DNA of 64,000 nt, taken from positions 186,001 through 250,000 of the forward strand of contig JAPPFJ010000035.1 of the NCBI GenBank assembly GCA_028877215.1, in the 5' to 3' direction. Both the position numbers and the translations under genes were made by a program. Within the stretch, counting starts at the first letter, position 1. Each line of letters opens with the position of its first letter. Source of the DNA: Gemmatimonadota bacterium. GTDB lineage: Bacteria > Latescibacterota > UBA2968 > GCA-2709665. The notes under the pieces were generated by a model. It was given only the letters and a program-made list of their open reading frames with translations, was not told the DNA's origin and made no database searches. Shown here in pieces: positions 8,319-17,370 of this stretch.

Positions 8319-9317
8319 ATGTATGAATCCATTGACACGATCACATTGAAGTCTGGCGAACGGGTGGAAGCCGGGGTTGTGAAAGGGCCGGATCCGGATT
8401 GGGCGGAAGGAATCGAGGCGCTCCTGGAGCACAAGGCCGAGATCTGGCGTTGGGGAAACACGATGGTGCTCAGGGGACATCCGGACGTCGAAGCGTACTT
8501 CTATATTCTGCATCGCGGCGGGATTCCGTTTGCCAATATGAGCACGGTCGAAACTCGGGGGGTGGGGATATTCGGACACGTGTATACGAGGCCTGAGGAC
8601 AGGCGGAAGCGGGCCGCGATGGAACTGATGCGCGTGATGATGGATCATTTCAGACGGCGGGGCGGACAAGCGCTCTACCTCGGAACGGGTTACGACTCAC
8701 ATCCCTATCACATATACCGGGCGCACGGATTTGAAGGCCTGGAACCTCACAGCGGCTATATGGATTACTACTCGACTTCAAGGGATGCATTCGAAACGGG
8801 CTATTTCGCGAGTGGACCGACGGAGGTGGCCGCACTGGACTGGCGGGACTGGCCTGCGTCGACGGCGCTGTTCGCAGGAGGTTTTCCCGGTGTGACGCGG
8901 TGTGCCGGTATGCGGATCTTCGGTCGGCAGTCTACCGAAGGTCCACTCCTGCCGTTCATTCGGGACGCGTCTACGCGCAGAACGGACGGCAAAAGCGCAC
9001 GGGTGATGGTGCTGCGGCAGCGGGAAACCACCGCCGTGGCGGGTCTGACGATGTGGTCATTCGACAGTCTATGGCCGCGAAGCTGTGTGGTGGACGTGTA
9101 TTGCCATCCCCATTACTGGGACCGCGCTGGCGAGCTGCTGGACGAATTGGAGCTTCCAGGCGCGGACCGCTACCTGGCCTATTGCGACGCGGGGTTCAAG
9201 CCGAAGGCCGCGGCCCTTTCGCAGGCTGGATTCCGCGCTTCCGCCACGTACGGACAGCGGGTCGCCCGCGACAAAGCACGAACCGGGTACGTCGACGTGA
9301 CGGTGTGGGAGAAGTGA
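8319..9317 (+). CDS. GNAT family N-acetyltransferase-like protein
   Basis: About 332 residues. The N-terminal half has a GNAT fold signature: a beta strand, then HVYTRPEDRRKRAAMELM as the acetyl-CoA pyrophosphate loop and helix, then LYLGTGYDSHPYHIYRAHGFE, typical of the last GNAT strands. The C-terminal half (about 180-332) looks like a second, degenerate GNAT module (VVDVYCHPHYWDRAGELL, AYCDAGFKPKAAALSQAGF). The ATG at 8319 has TTGAGG six bases upstream; a TTG at 8307 is a poorer alternative. The acceptor is unknown. It is the last gene before a strong terminator, 72 bp after the transporter. Confidence 0.75.
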   Translation: MYESIDTITLKSGERVEAGVVKGPDPDWAEGIEALLEHKAEIWRWGNTMVLRGHPDVEAYFYILHRGGIPFANMSTVETRGVGIFGHVYTRPEDRRKRAAMELMRVMMDHFRRRGGQALYLGTGYDSHPYHIYRAHGFEGLEPHSGYMDYYSTSRDAFETGYFASGPTEVAALDWRDWPASTALFAGGFPGVTRCAGMRIFGRQSTEGPLLPFIRDASTRRTDGKSARVMVLRQRETTAVAGLTMWSFDSLWPRSCVVDVYCHPHYWDRAGELLDELELPGADRYLAYCDAGFKPKAAALSQAGFRASATYGQRVARDKARTGYVDVTVWEK

Positions 9318-9338
9318 GCGCGAACCGTCGAACAGTGG

Positions 9339-9377
9339 AACCAACGGGGCGATCCGATGGATCGCCCCGTTTGGTTT
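9339..9377. terminator. Bidirectional intrinsic terminator
   Basis: The stem CGGGGCGATCC / GGATCGCCCCG with a 3-nt loop is extended by AACCAA and TTTGGTT on the outside. It lies between the convergent GNAT and ABC exporter genes and overlaps the exporter stop codon. Confidence 0.88.
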
Positions 9378-11139
9378 AGTCGGCGGCGTTTTCGCGGGCC
9401 TGCGGGATGCGCCAGCCACGCGAGATTTCCTGCGTACGGACCATGCGGGCGTAGAGACCATCCTGAACCATCAGGTTCCCGTGAGCGCCCGACTCGACAA
9501 TACGTCCGCCATTGCAAACGAGGATCTTGTCGGCATTGCGCACGGTGGACAGCCGGTGCGCGATCACAATCGTTGTGCGATTGCGGGTAAGGCGCGCGAT
9601 GGCTTCCTGGATGAGGATTTCCGTCTCCGCGTCCACGGACGAGGTGGCTTCGTCCAGGATCAGGATCGGGGCGTCTTTCAGCACCGCGCGTGCGATGGAC
9701 AGCCGCTGCTTCTGGCCGCCGGAAAGCCGGATGCCCCGTTCTCCAACCAGCGTGTCGTAGCCTTCGGGCAGATCCAGGATGAAGTCCTCCGCGTTGGCCG
9801 CACGGACCGCTTCCATGACCTCAACGTCCGTCGCATCGGGACGGCCGACGAGCAGGTTCTCGCGAACCGTGGCGTGGAAGAGAAAAACATCCTGGAACAC
9901 GGTTGCGATCTGCGAGCGCAGGTAGGCCAGCCGAAGGGCGCGTATGTCGTGCCCGCCAATGAAGACCCCACCCTGCTGCGGATCGTAAAAACGTGGAATC
10001 AGACTGGCGACGGTGGTTTTGCCCGCGCCGGTAGGGCCGACAAGTGCGATGATTTCCCCGGCCTCGGCATTGAATTCGACCCCGCGGAGCACAGGGTTTT
10101 CGGGATCGTAACCGAACGTGACGTCTCGGAACCTGATGTCCGGGTTCATGGCTTTCGGCGTAATGGCGTCGGGGGCGTCAACGATGTCCGACTCGACGGC
10201 CAGGAGTTCGAAAACACGGTCCGTGCTGGCCACGGCCTTCTGCAGTATGTCGTTGAACGAGGCGAGTTGAAGAAAAGGCTGGTAGATGTGTCCCATGTAG
10301 ACGATGAAAACAAAAAGGTCCGCAACTGAAATGACGCCTTCCAGCGCCATATTTCCGCCGCTCCCGATGACCAGGACGATGCCGATGCCGCCCGCGGCCT
10401 CGATGATTCCGGCGGGAAGAAGGGATATGCGGTTGGCGGTTACGCTGCTGTCCCGGAACTTCCGGCTCCGGGCCTCAATCAGGCGGACACGCCGGGTTTC
10501 CTGCGCGAAGGACTTGATTACAGGGATGCCGGTGAAGCTGTCCTGGACCAGGGCGATGAGGTCGGCCAGATGCGCGCGCACGGCGCTCCAGAGTGCGCGT
10601 ACCTTTGAGACGTAACGGTAAATCAGCAGGGTGGTCAGCGGAATCGGGATCAGCGTAATAAGTGCGAGTTCCGGGTTCAGCGTGAACAGAACGACAATCA
10701 TCGAGACGGGAATGATCGCGGCCAGTGCCGTCTCCGGGATGCCGTGAGCGACAAAGTCCTCCAGGGCTTCAACGTCGTTGATTGAACGGGAAATGAGGTT
10801 GCCGGTCCGCTGTTTGTTGAAAAAGCGATGGGGCAGGCTCTGAAGGTGTCGATAGATCCTCACCATCAGGTCGTGCATCACGCGATAGGCGGCAATATGT
10901 GAAAAGTATCCGTAACCGTACCGGGTTACGCCCCGAAACAGGTAGACCCCGACCAGCAGCAGACTGATTCGAATCAGGTCGGCGCCGTGCGCACCCTCAG
11001 TCAACCATCGGATGAGTTCTCTGATCAGTAACGGCGGCAGGAGGTTCGCGGCGGCAAAGAGGAGCCCGCAGGCGACGGTGAGGGCGATGAGCAGGCGTTT
11101 GCCCTCGAGAATGCTGTAGAGTTGCGCGAAAAACTTCAT
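9376..11139 (-). CDS. ABC exporter, fused permease-ATPase (MsbA/LmrA type)
   Basis: A half-transporter of about 587 residues that should act as a homodimer. An N-terminal six-helix ABC transmembrane domain (about 1-300) is followed by a nucleotide-binding domain with Walker A GPTGAGKTT, signature LSGGQKQRL, Walker B ILILDEATSSVD and switch histidine IVIAHRLSTV. It exports a lipid, peptide or drug. I prefer the ATG at 11139, which has AGGAA about 12 bases upstream; a TTG at 11151 is also in frame. It is a single gene, divergent from the epimerase cluster and convergent with the GNAT gene. Confidence 0.92.
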   Translation of the reverse strand: MKFFAQLYSILEGKRLLIALTVACGLLFAAANLLPPLLIRELIRWLTEGAHGADLIRISLLLVGVYLFRGVTRYGYGYFSHIAAYRVMHDLMVRIYRHLQSLPHRFFNKQRTGNLISRSINDVEALEDFVAHGIPETALAAIIPVSMIVVLFTLNPELALITLIPIPLTTLLIYRYVSKVRALWSAVRAHLADLIALVQDSFTGIPVIKSFAQETRRVRLIEARSRKFRDSSVTANRISLLPAGIIEAAGGIGIVLVIGSGGNMALEGVISVADLFVFIVYMGHIYQPFLQLASFNDILQKAVASTDRVFELLAVESDIVDAPDAITPKAMNPDIRFRDVTFGYDPENPVLRGVEFNAEAGEIIALVGPTGAGKTTVASLIPRFYDPQQGGVFIGGHDIRALRLAYLRSQIATVFQDVFLFHATVRENLLVGRPDATDVEVMEAVRAANAEDFILDLPEGYDTLVGERGIRLSGGQKQRLSIARAVLKDAPILILDEATSSVDAETEILIQEAIARLTRNRTTIVIAHRLSTVRNADKILVCNGGRIVESGAHGNLMVQDGLYARMVRTQEISRGWRIPQARENAAD

Positions 11140-11306
11140 GGTCAGGGACAATTCCTGTTAGAAAAGGCGATCCTTTCTACTTGCCGCTCCGGAAGTCGGT
11201 TCGTTCCGGTACTTCAGGAACCGATGTGTGAGTTCCTAAACCTAGGTTTCCACTGAAGTAAAGTCAAATCCTTTGGCTGCGGGGGCGTGTGCACTTGAAT
11301 TTTCGT

Positions 11307-11335
11307 TTGTGTAAGAGGCACTTACAATCTATATT
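11307..11335 (+). promoter_or_regulatory. Possible sigma-70-type promoter for the epimerase cluster
   Basis: TTGTGT (11307-11312), 17-bp spacer, TATATT (11330-11335) in the 424-bp divergent spacer 11140-11563. The -35 box is weak and the leader would be about 220 nt. I see no gene in this spacer; it is AT-richer than the surrounding genes. Confidence 0.4.
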
Positions 11336-11563
11336 GTTGTCCAGCGTACGTGAATTTAGCAACCTTAATATCTGAGCGCGCCTATTTAAAATTTATGCTT
11401 ATGGAATTCCGGTCTCGGCAGCACGGGATTTCGTACCCGTTGGACGGACTCGGCTGCCACCATGGGCCGAAAGCATCGGCGTCACCTGGCACAGTTCGGC
11501 CACGATGGTCAACATGTCTGCCGAACGCGGCGCGTAATGGGTCCACCAATTGAGGGAGCGGCG

Positions 11564-12595
11564 ATGGAGACGTCGAAGTTTACCATTGATCCTATAGAAA
11601 GTGAAACCGACCTGGTCGATCGGATGACCGAACCGGTTCCCGAGGTCACGGATGCGGTATCCAGAATCGACGGCGAGGTGATGATACTGGGCATCGCCGG
11701 CAAAATGGGGTTGACGCTGGGCGAGCTCCTGGTGCGTTCCGGCGCCCGGGGCGTCATCGGAGTCTCGCGGTTCTCCAGTCCGGGTGATCGGGAATACCTT
11801 GAAGCCAGGGGCATACGGACCGTGCGGTGCGACCTGATCGACGACGATGCGTTGCGCCGTCTGCCGGAGGTCGGTCACATTATCCTGCTGGCCGGGCACA
11901 AATTCGGTTCAACGGGGAATGAACCTCTGACGTGGGCCATGAACGCGCTGCTTCCCGGCAAGGTGATGCAACGGTTTCCGGATTCCAGGGTCGTTTACGT
12001 CTCGTCGGGAAACGTCTACCGGTTTGTTCCACCGAATTCGGGCGGCTCGGTGGAGTCGTCGACTCTGGATCCGATCGGAGAATACGCGCAGTCCCGCCTG
12101 GGAGGCGAGCGACTGGCGGCCTACTACGCGGAACGGAACGGTACTCCGCTCGCGATTATCCGGTTGTTCTACGCGACTGAGTTGCGGTACGGCGTATTTC
12201 TTGATATTGCCCAGCGAGTCTGGACCGGACAACCCATCGACCTGACCATGGGATACGTAAACCAGATCTGGCAGGGTGACGCAAACGCGTATCTTGCCCG
12301 GAGTTTTCCGCTCTGCGAGAGCCCCGCCCGGGTTCTCAATATGACCGGGTCCGATCAGCTGGAAATCCGCGACGTCGCATTGAAGCTGGGCGTATTGATG
12401 GGGCGGACACCTGTTTTTGAGGGCGAAGAGAGCCAGACGGCCCTGCTGGGCAATGCGAGTGAGCTGTTCGATCTCATGGGACTGCCCCGGGTCACGACCG
12501 GGGAGATGATGGAATGGGTCGCCGCCTGGGTGATGAATGGAGGCCCGACGCTGGGCAAGCCAACCAAGTACGAGTCCCGGAACGGGCAATTCTAG
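11564..12595 (+). CDS. NAD-dependent epimerase/dehydratase family protein
   Basis: A 343-residue extended short-chain dehydrogenase. The glycine-rich nucleotide-binding turn is GIAGKMGLTLGELL near residue 45. VYVSSGNVYRF carries the catalytic serine, and EYAQSRLGGERL the catalytic tyrosine, with Arg where the canonical YxxxK has Lys. Start chosen at 11564 because of GAGGGAG upstream; the open frame continues back to 11462. It likely acts on a nucleotide sugar or sugar acid. It heads a run of seven plus-strand genes to about 20.1 kb. The YxxxR variation may mean altered catalysis. Confidence 0.82.
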   Translation: METSKFTIDPIESETDLVDRMTEPVPEVTDAVSRIDGEVMILGIAGKMGLTLGELLVRSGARGVIGVSRFSSPGDREYLEARGIRTVRCDLIDDDALRRLPEVGHIILLAGHKFGSTGNEPLTWAMNALLPGKVMQRFPDSRVVYVSSGNVYRFVPPNSGGSVESSTLDPIGEYAQSRLGGERLAAYYAERNGTPLAIIRLFYATELRYGVFLDIAQRVWTGQPIDLTMGYVNQIWQGDANAYLARSFPLCESPARVLNMTGSDQLEIRDVALKLGVLMGRTPVFEGEESQTALLGNASELFDLMGLPRVTTGEMMEWVAAWVMNGGPTLGKPTKYESRNGQF

Positions 12596-12636
12596 TGGTA
12601 CAGCGGTCTGCGCGAGCGGGCTGGGAGATCCCGTTG

Positions 12637-13953
12637 ATGGGCGAACTGAAGGCCGGCGTTGCCGAGGTCAATATTACCCCGCCAATCGGCATTTCCCTTT
12701 GCGGATTCGGAAACCGGAAGGGACCGGCCGAAACGGTTGACGACGACCTATTCGCACGCGCCCTGGTATTGGACGACGGTCGGACGCGTCTGGCAATCGT
12801 AACGTCGGATCTCATCTCATTCGCGCCGGACCTGGTTCAGCGGATACGGGGACTGGTCGAACGCGCCGCGGACGTGCCGGGCGAGTGTCTGCTGCTGAAC
12901 GGATCGCACTCCCATTCCGGTCCCAACGTGATGTCGTTTCGCAGCATGGGCTCGCGTGACGTCGCGTACGAGGACGTGCTCTGCCGGCAGGTCGCCGGCG
13001 CCGTCCGGATGGCGGCGGACCGGCTGGAGCCGGTTTCGCTCCGGGGCGGCCGGGCTCCCGTCAGGATCGCCCAAAACCGTCGCGCCCGCCGTAACGGACG
13101 GATGACGATCGGCCACAACCCGGACGGCGCCGAGGCACCCTGGGTGGACGTGCTGCGCGTCGACGCCCGGTCAGGTTCCACGCTCGGGCTTCTGTATATG
13201 ACGGCGGCCCACCCCGTGAATCTGCGGGGCCTGGCGTTCAGTGCGGAATTCCCCGGTTATGCGGCGCGGACGATCCGGCGCGAACTCGACGGTGCGCTGC
13301 CGATGTTTGCGCAGGGCTGTTGCGGCGACGTCAACTGCACCCCGATGGACGGCGCCTTGCGGACAACCATTCGGCAGGGTGAACTGCTGGGAGGAGCTGC
13401 CGTGAACGCCGCCCGGCACGCGGAGCCGTTGCAGTCGAACGGGCTGGGGGTGGCGCGCCAGGTCATCTTTCTTCCCACGAGAATCCCTTCCGTGGATGAG
13501 GCGGAACGCGCCCTTGAGGACCAGAAAGCGCGGGTGAGGGAGGCAGAGCAGGACCCCGAAGCAACGGACTATCTGATCTGCCAGTACCGTGGACAGATCG
13601 GATGGGCGGAAGCTTACCTGCGTACGGCGCGAAACCGCCGGCCGCGGCCTGAGGCGTTCGAGATTCAGGCGATGAGAATTGGAGAGGCCGCGCTGGTGGC
13701 GTATCCTGGCGAAATGTTCGTGGATTATCAACTGGAGATGGATCAGGCGTCACCATTTAGAAAGACGTTCACTCTGGCGTACAGCAACGGTTGCATTGGA
13801 TATGTGCCAACGGCGAAGGCGTTTCCTGAAGGGGGGTACGAAGTTGACCACGCATTCCGATATTACGGGACGTTGATGATTACGTCGGCCTGTGAACGTA
13901 TGATCAAATCCGCGACCCTCGAATTGCTGGATGGTTTGAAATGGGACAACTGA
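12637..13953 (+). CDS. Neutral/alkaline ceramidase N-terminal-domain-like protein
   Basis: A 438-residue protein resembling the N-terminal zinc amidase domain of neutral/alkaline non-lysosomal ceramidases. AGVAEVNITPPIG at the N terminus is the family opening. NGSHSHSGPN (H91, H93) matches the zinc-binding NxSHTHSGP motif, and AQGCCGDVNC resembles the conserved GDV segment. The C-terminal Ig-like domain of true ceramidases is absent, and no signal peptide is seen at the chosen ATG (GGGAG upstream), so it is probably cytoplasmic. It may hydrolyse an amide of unknown identity. Such short versions are common in planctomycete-like genomes. Its last 13 bp overlap the next gene. Confidence 0.82.
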   Translation: MGELKAGVAEVNITPPIGISLCGFGNRKGPAETVDDDLFARALVLDDGRTRLAIVTSDLISFAPDLVQRIRGLVERAADVPGECLLLNGSHSHSGPNVMSFRSMGSRDVAYEDVLCRQVAGAVRMAADRLEPVSLRGGRAPVRIAQNRRARRNGRMTIGHNPDGAEAPWVDVLRVDARSGSTLGLLYMTAAHPVNLRGLAFSAEFPGYAARTIRRELDGALPMFAQGCCGDVNCTPMDGALRTTIRQGELLGGAAVNAARHAEPLQSNGLGVARQVIFLPTRIPSVDEAERALEDQKARVREAEQDPEATDYLICQYRGQIGWAEAYLRTARNRRPRPEAFEIQAMRIGEAALVAYPGEMFVDYQLEMDQASPFRKTFTLAYSNGCIGYVPTAKAFPEGGYEVDHAFRYYGTLMITSACERMIKSATLELLDGLKWDN

Positions 13954-14933
13954 TACGGGACACGTTCCTGCGGTTCTTGCTCTTGTGCGGGTTGTTTTGC
14001 ATCTGGGCGACACCGGGCGAGAGCGGAAGCGTAAGCAAAGAGTCTTTCGCCAAAGGGACGAGTTCCGCGGCGGAAGCCTTTGCGAATTACCGCCCGAGAC
14101 GAATCGGGCTTATGGTATTGGCTTCGGACAGGGACCCGGCTCCCGGACTTCAGTACGCCGGCAGGGTCCTGCTTGGTTTCAGCCGGCAGTTGGAGGGGGA
14201 CCCGATTCGGATGCCGCGCAGGTACGAACTGCGGTTATACGAAGCGATCCGTGCTGCGCTTATCGCCAGGGGATATGAGGTAAAACACCTTGGCGGATGG
14301 AACGGATTGCGTTTGGGAGAGGTGATTGACCGGGCGGAGGGCGTGGACGTGGTGTGTGCAGTCCATTATTATATTAAACGCAACCACAGGATTGGGAATT
14401 TTGACGGATTCAGCTGGTCGTCTCCTTTCGAGGGAATGCATCTGTTTCTTCACGCCGAGTTCTACCACGTCGCAAGCAGAGAGGGGTTCTACGGACTGGA
14501 AGCGACGTCGATTGGCACCGAGGAACTATACGCCAATCTTGGGAAAATGGTGGTGGAGGAACCGCTTTATCCGGACGGTTACGACGAACACGGGAGTCCC
14601 AATGCCTACAAGATCGCGGTGTACCAGACGTCAATGCGCGACCTGAAGCTTGCAGAGCATTCCGTCCCGATCATACGCACCGCGGAAGGGTCGCTCGACA
14701 TTACTTACGACGGCGGATGGATCAATAAGGGTCGGGTGCGGTTGAAGAACGTGATGCGCCGACTCAATATTCCCATTGCTGAAGAAGTTGCCAAACAGAA
14801 CAGTGTACTTGCGCGGATGCTCGAGTACGTACCGTTCCGGCCCGGAAACGATGATCGGGAATATTTCGATCTGCTGGGCGTCACGAAAATCGGCCGTATC
14901 GTTCAACAGAGAATTCCCGACCGACGTCCGTAA
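13941..14933 (+). CDS. Secreted protein of unknown function
   Basis: A 330-residue protein with a clear N-terminal export signal: hydrophobic FLRFLLLCGLFCIWA followed by small residues, cleavage near residues 25-30. The mature part begins RPRRIGLMVLASDRDPAPG and contains a lipoprotein-like alpha/beta region (LYEAIRAALIARGYEVKHLGG) reminiscent of envelope proteins that sense or assemble at the outer membrane; this is only a resemblance. No catalytic motif recognised. Translationally coupled to the ceramidase-like gene by a 13-bp overlap, so the two products may act on the same material. An R3 fragment begins immediately after the stop codon. Confidence 0.7.
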   Translation: MGQLIRDTFLRFLLLCGLFCIWATPGESGSVSKESFAKGTSSAAEAFANYRPRRIGLMVLASDRDPAPGLQYAGRVLLGFSRQLEGDPIRMPRRYELRLYEAIRAALIARGYEVKHLGGWNGLRLGEVIDRAEGVDVVCAVHYYIKRNHRIGNFDGFSWSSPFEGMHLFLHAEFYHVASREGFYGLEATSIGTEELYANLGKMVVEEPLYPDGYDEHGSPNAYKIAVYQTSMRDLKLAEHSVPIIRTAEGSLDITYDGGWINKGRVRLKNVMRRLNIPIAEEVAKQNSVLARMLEYVPFRPGNDDREYFDLLGVTKIGRIVQQRIPDRRP

Positions 14934-14966
14934 CAGTCCGTCGATAAAGTCGCTCTGCAGGCGAGG
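14934..14966 (+). repeat. R3 element end fragment (uninterrupted site)
   Basis: A 33-bp fragment beginning CAGTCCGTCGATAAAGTCGC that matches the left end of the R3 element at 26434 plus the sequence resuming after the R2 insertion there. It therefore shows the pre-insertion arrangement GATAAAGTCGC with a single TAA. Confidence 0.7.
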
Positions 14967-14994
14967 CTTATTCCGAAGAACAGGATACGGATAC

Positions 14995-15990
14995 ATGGAT
15001 AAATTCAAACTGGAAGAGTTGGAACTGGCGCCGGAAATACCGGGAATCAAGCTGGACACCGAAAATTTCTCGATCGTTGTCGCACCCGAATTGGGCGGAA
15101 AGATAATCTCCCTGGTAAATAAGGCAACCGGGCGCGAGTTTCTTTCGCGTACCAATATTCCTCACCGGATGCGAACCTACGCGGACAGGTTTGAAAATTA
15201 CGAGCGCGACGGCGCGGACGAGTGTTTTCCCACGGTGGAGGACTGTCCGTATCCCGCCTTTCCCTGGGAAGGGGTGCCGGTTCCGGACCATGGAGAGGTC
15301 TGGACCCTGCCGTGGCAGTACGAAGTCAAACAGGGACGCCTGCAGATGTGGGTGAAAGGCGTGCGGCTTCCATATGTGTTTCAGCGGGACCTCCGCTTTG
15401 AAACGTTGGCGCGCGGAGAAAAGCCGTATATCCGGTTTTCTTACACCGTTCGGAATGAAAGTCCGTTCGAAATGCCGTTCGTGTATGCGTTCCACCCGCT
15501 GTTTAAGGTGGAAACCCGTGCGCGCATCCTGATGCCTTCCGGAACGGACGTGGTCTCCTACATGAGTACGGAAGACCGCCTGGGGCCGCCAATGACACGA
15601 CACGCCTGGCCCAAAGTGACGGACGTTACACTCGACAAGGCCTATAACCGATCTTCGATCCGGTCCAGCCGTACGAAGGAGGCCGAGAAGATTTTCTCCA
15701 CTCGTCTGGATCAGGGCCGCTGCGCGCTGGTCTACCCGAACGGGGAGTTTATCGGTTTTCTGTTTCCAGCCAAAAAGCTCCCCCATCTGGGCTTATGGAT
15801 AAACGAGGGAGGATGGAACAACCTCCATCACGCGGCGCTTGAGCCCTCCACGTCGCAGGTCGACCGCCTGGATACCGCGTGGGGACTGAAAGCGTGCGGG
15901 GTCGTGCCGGCCAACGGCCAGTCCGAGTGGGATATCAGCCTGATTCTGGGCGAAGGCGAGGAACGCCAGGAATTGCTCGGGGAGTTTTGA
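14995..15990 (+). CDS. Aldose 1-epimerase-like (galactose mutarotase fold) protein
   Basis: A 331-residue cytoplasmic protein of the galactose mutarotase-like beta-sandwich superfamily. Evidence: VVAPELGGKIISLVNKATGREFL at the N terminus (typical strand-turn containing the conserved GG), VYAFHPLFK with a candidate active-site histidine, LWINEGGWNNLHHAALEPST with the C-terminal acidic residue region. No signal peptide. The start at 14995 is the first ATG after the R3 fragment; the frame is open to 14776, but that overlaps the upstream gene. Likely interconverts anomers of a sugar or binds a sugar. It abuts the next gene (GTG two bases after its stop). Confidence 0.8.
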   Translation: MDKFKLEELELAPEIPGIKLDTENFSIVVAPELGGKIISLVNKATGREFLSRTNIPHRMRTYADRFENYERDGADECFPTVEDCPYPAFPWEGVPVPDHGEVWTLPWQYEVKQGRLQMWVKGVRLPYVFQRDLRFETLARGEKPYIRFSYTVRNESPFEMPFVYAFHPLFKVETRARILMPSGTDVVSYMSTEDRLGPPMTRHAWPKVTDVTLDKAYNRSSIRSSRTKEAEKIFSTRLDQGRCALVYPNGEFIGFLFPAKKLPHLGLWINEGGWNNLHHAALEPSTSQVDRLDTAWGLKACGVVPANGQSEWDISLILGEGEERQELLGEF

Positions 15991-15991
15991 G

Positions 15992-17368
15992 GTGCAACGT
16001 CAGTTGATTGCGGTTCTGGTTGCATTCACTCCGGTGGCGGCGCCTGCCCAGCCCCCCGGGGATGAAATGGTTCTGGTACAGACCGGCCAGGATCGTTACT
16101 ACATGAGCAGGCATGAAGTGACAGTCGAACAGATGAAGGCGTTCGACCCGGACTATCATCCGGCGTACACCTATTTCGATGATGCCAGGATGCCTGCCAC
16201 CGCAATCACATTCACACAGGCGAAAGCGTACTGCGAAGCCCAGGGCAAGCGGTTGCCAACGTCCGAAGAATGGGTCGGTGCGTGCGCCGGACTGGAGGGA
16301 ACGGCCTACGCGTATGGAAACAACTACGACCCAAACCACGCGCGGGTCGGCCGAAAAAACTGGACCGACGGCCCCAAGGCAGTGATGAACTACGAAAAAA
16401 ACAGGGCAGGGCTGTACGACATGTCCGGAAACGTGTGGGAGTGGGTTGATGACGGCGGCAGCGAAGGCCGGATGCAAAAGGTGTACGGAGGATCCTGGAC
16501 GGATGGTCCCAGGTTGACGCGGTGCGGTTCCGCGAGGCGGGCGAAAATCGATCTGAAGTCGCTGAACTACGGTTTTCGATGCGCCCGCTCGCTGACGGAA
16601 GCCGACCGGGCTCGCCTGGCCAGGGCGGAGGCGGAGGCGCAACGCACAATTCAGGCGCGGGTCCGTAGGGAAGCCGCCCGGCGCAAGGCCGCGATCGAAG
16701 CCGCGGAAGCAGCCAGGAAGGCCAAAATCGATGCAAAGGCAAAGACGGCCCGGGAGGCCGAACTTGCCGAAGAACAGGCTCGGGCGGCGGAGGCGGCGCG
16801 AAGAGCGGAGGCTTTTGCCGGCAAGGTCGAAGGCATGGTTAAAATCGAGACCTCCGCTTTCAAGACCTTTTACATCGATCCGCACGAAGTCAGCGTCGCG
16901 GCGTATCGGGCGTTCGACCCGACTTACAACCCGGATGAATTCTCCAACGGTCTTCGAATGCCGGCCACCGGAATAACGCACGAACAGGCGCAGGAATACT
17001 GCGGCTCTCTCGGCAAGAGACTGCCGACGTCGGAGGAATGGGTTGCGGCATGTCTGGGTGATACGGGCAACATCTATTCCTACGGTAAGCGCTACGATCC
17101 TACCCGGGCCCGGACCGGTCAGGCTTGGTACGCCGGGGCCGAGGAAGTGGCCCGGGGGGAGCCCAACGTCTATGGCGTTAAGGATATGGTGGGCAATGTC
17201 TGGGAGTGGGTGGACGGATGGTATGGAAACAACAGGGAACTCCGTGCAATATACGGTGGCTCGTGGCTCGATGACGAAAAGCGGGCGAAATGCACTGGGG
17301 CAGGTTGGGCAGAACCCGATGATCGACGGTCGGACGTCGGGTTTCGCTGTGTGGTGGGAGCCGAATAG
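15992..17368 (+). CDS. Secreted protein with two SUMF1/formylglycine-enzyme-like domains
   Basis: 458 residues starting at GTG. A signal peptide (LIAVLVAFTPVAAPAQ) precedes FGE-like domain 1 (about 20-195), an Ala/Arg/Glu-rich linker predicted to form a long charged helix (about 200-275) and FGE-like domain 2 (about 280-458). Both domains carry the paired hallmarks RLPTSEEWVxAC, GNVWEWVDxG and GFRC. Family members generate formylglycine or act as C-type-lectin-like scaffolds; I cannot confirm the copper-site cysteine pair, so catalysis is uncertain. Sits between the mutarotase-like and HEAT-repeat genes, two bases from each neighbour, so surely co-transcribed. Confidence 0.85.
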   Translation: MQRQLIAVLVAFTPVAAPAQPPGDEMVLVQTGQDRYYMSRHEVTVEQMKAFDPDYHPAYTYFDDARMPATAITFTQAKAYCEAQGKRLPTSEEWVGACAGLEGTAYAYGNNYDPNHARVGRKNWTDGPKAVMNYEKNRAGLYDMSGNVWEWVDDGGSEGRMQKVYGGSWTDGPRLTRCGSARRAKIDLKSLNYGFRCARSLTEADRARLARAEAEAQRTIQARVRREAARRKAAIEAAEAARKAKIDAKAKTAREAELAEEQARAAEAARRAEAFAGKVEGMVKIETSAFKTFYIDPHEVSVAAYRAFDPTYNPDEFSNGLRMPATGITHEQAQEYCGSLGKRLPTSEEWVAACLGDTGNIYSYGKRYDPTRARTGQAWYAGAEEVARGEPNVYGVKDMVGNVWEWVDGWYGNNRELRAIYGGSWLDDEKRAKCTGAGWAEPDDRRSDVGFRCVVGAE

Positions 17369-17370
17369 GG

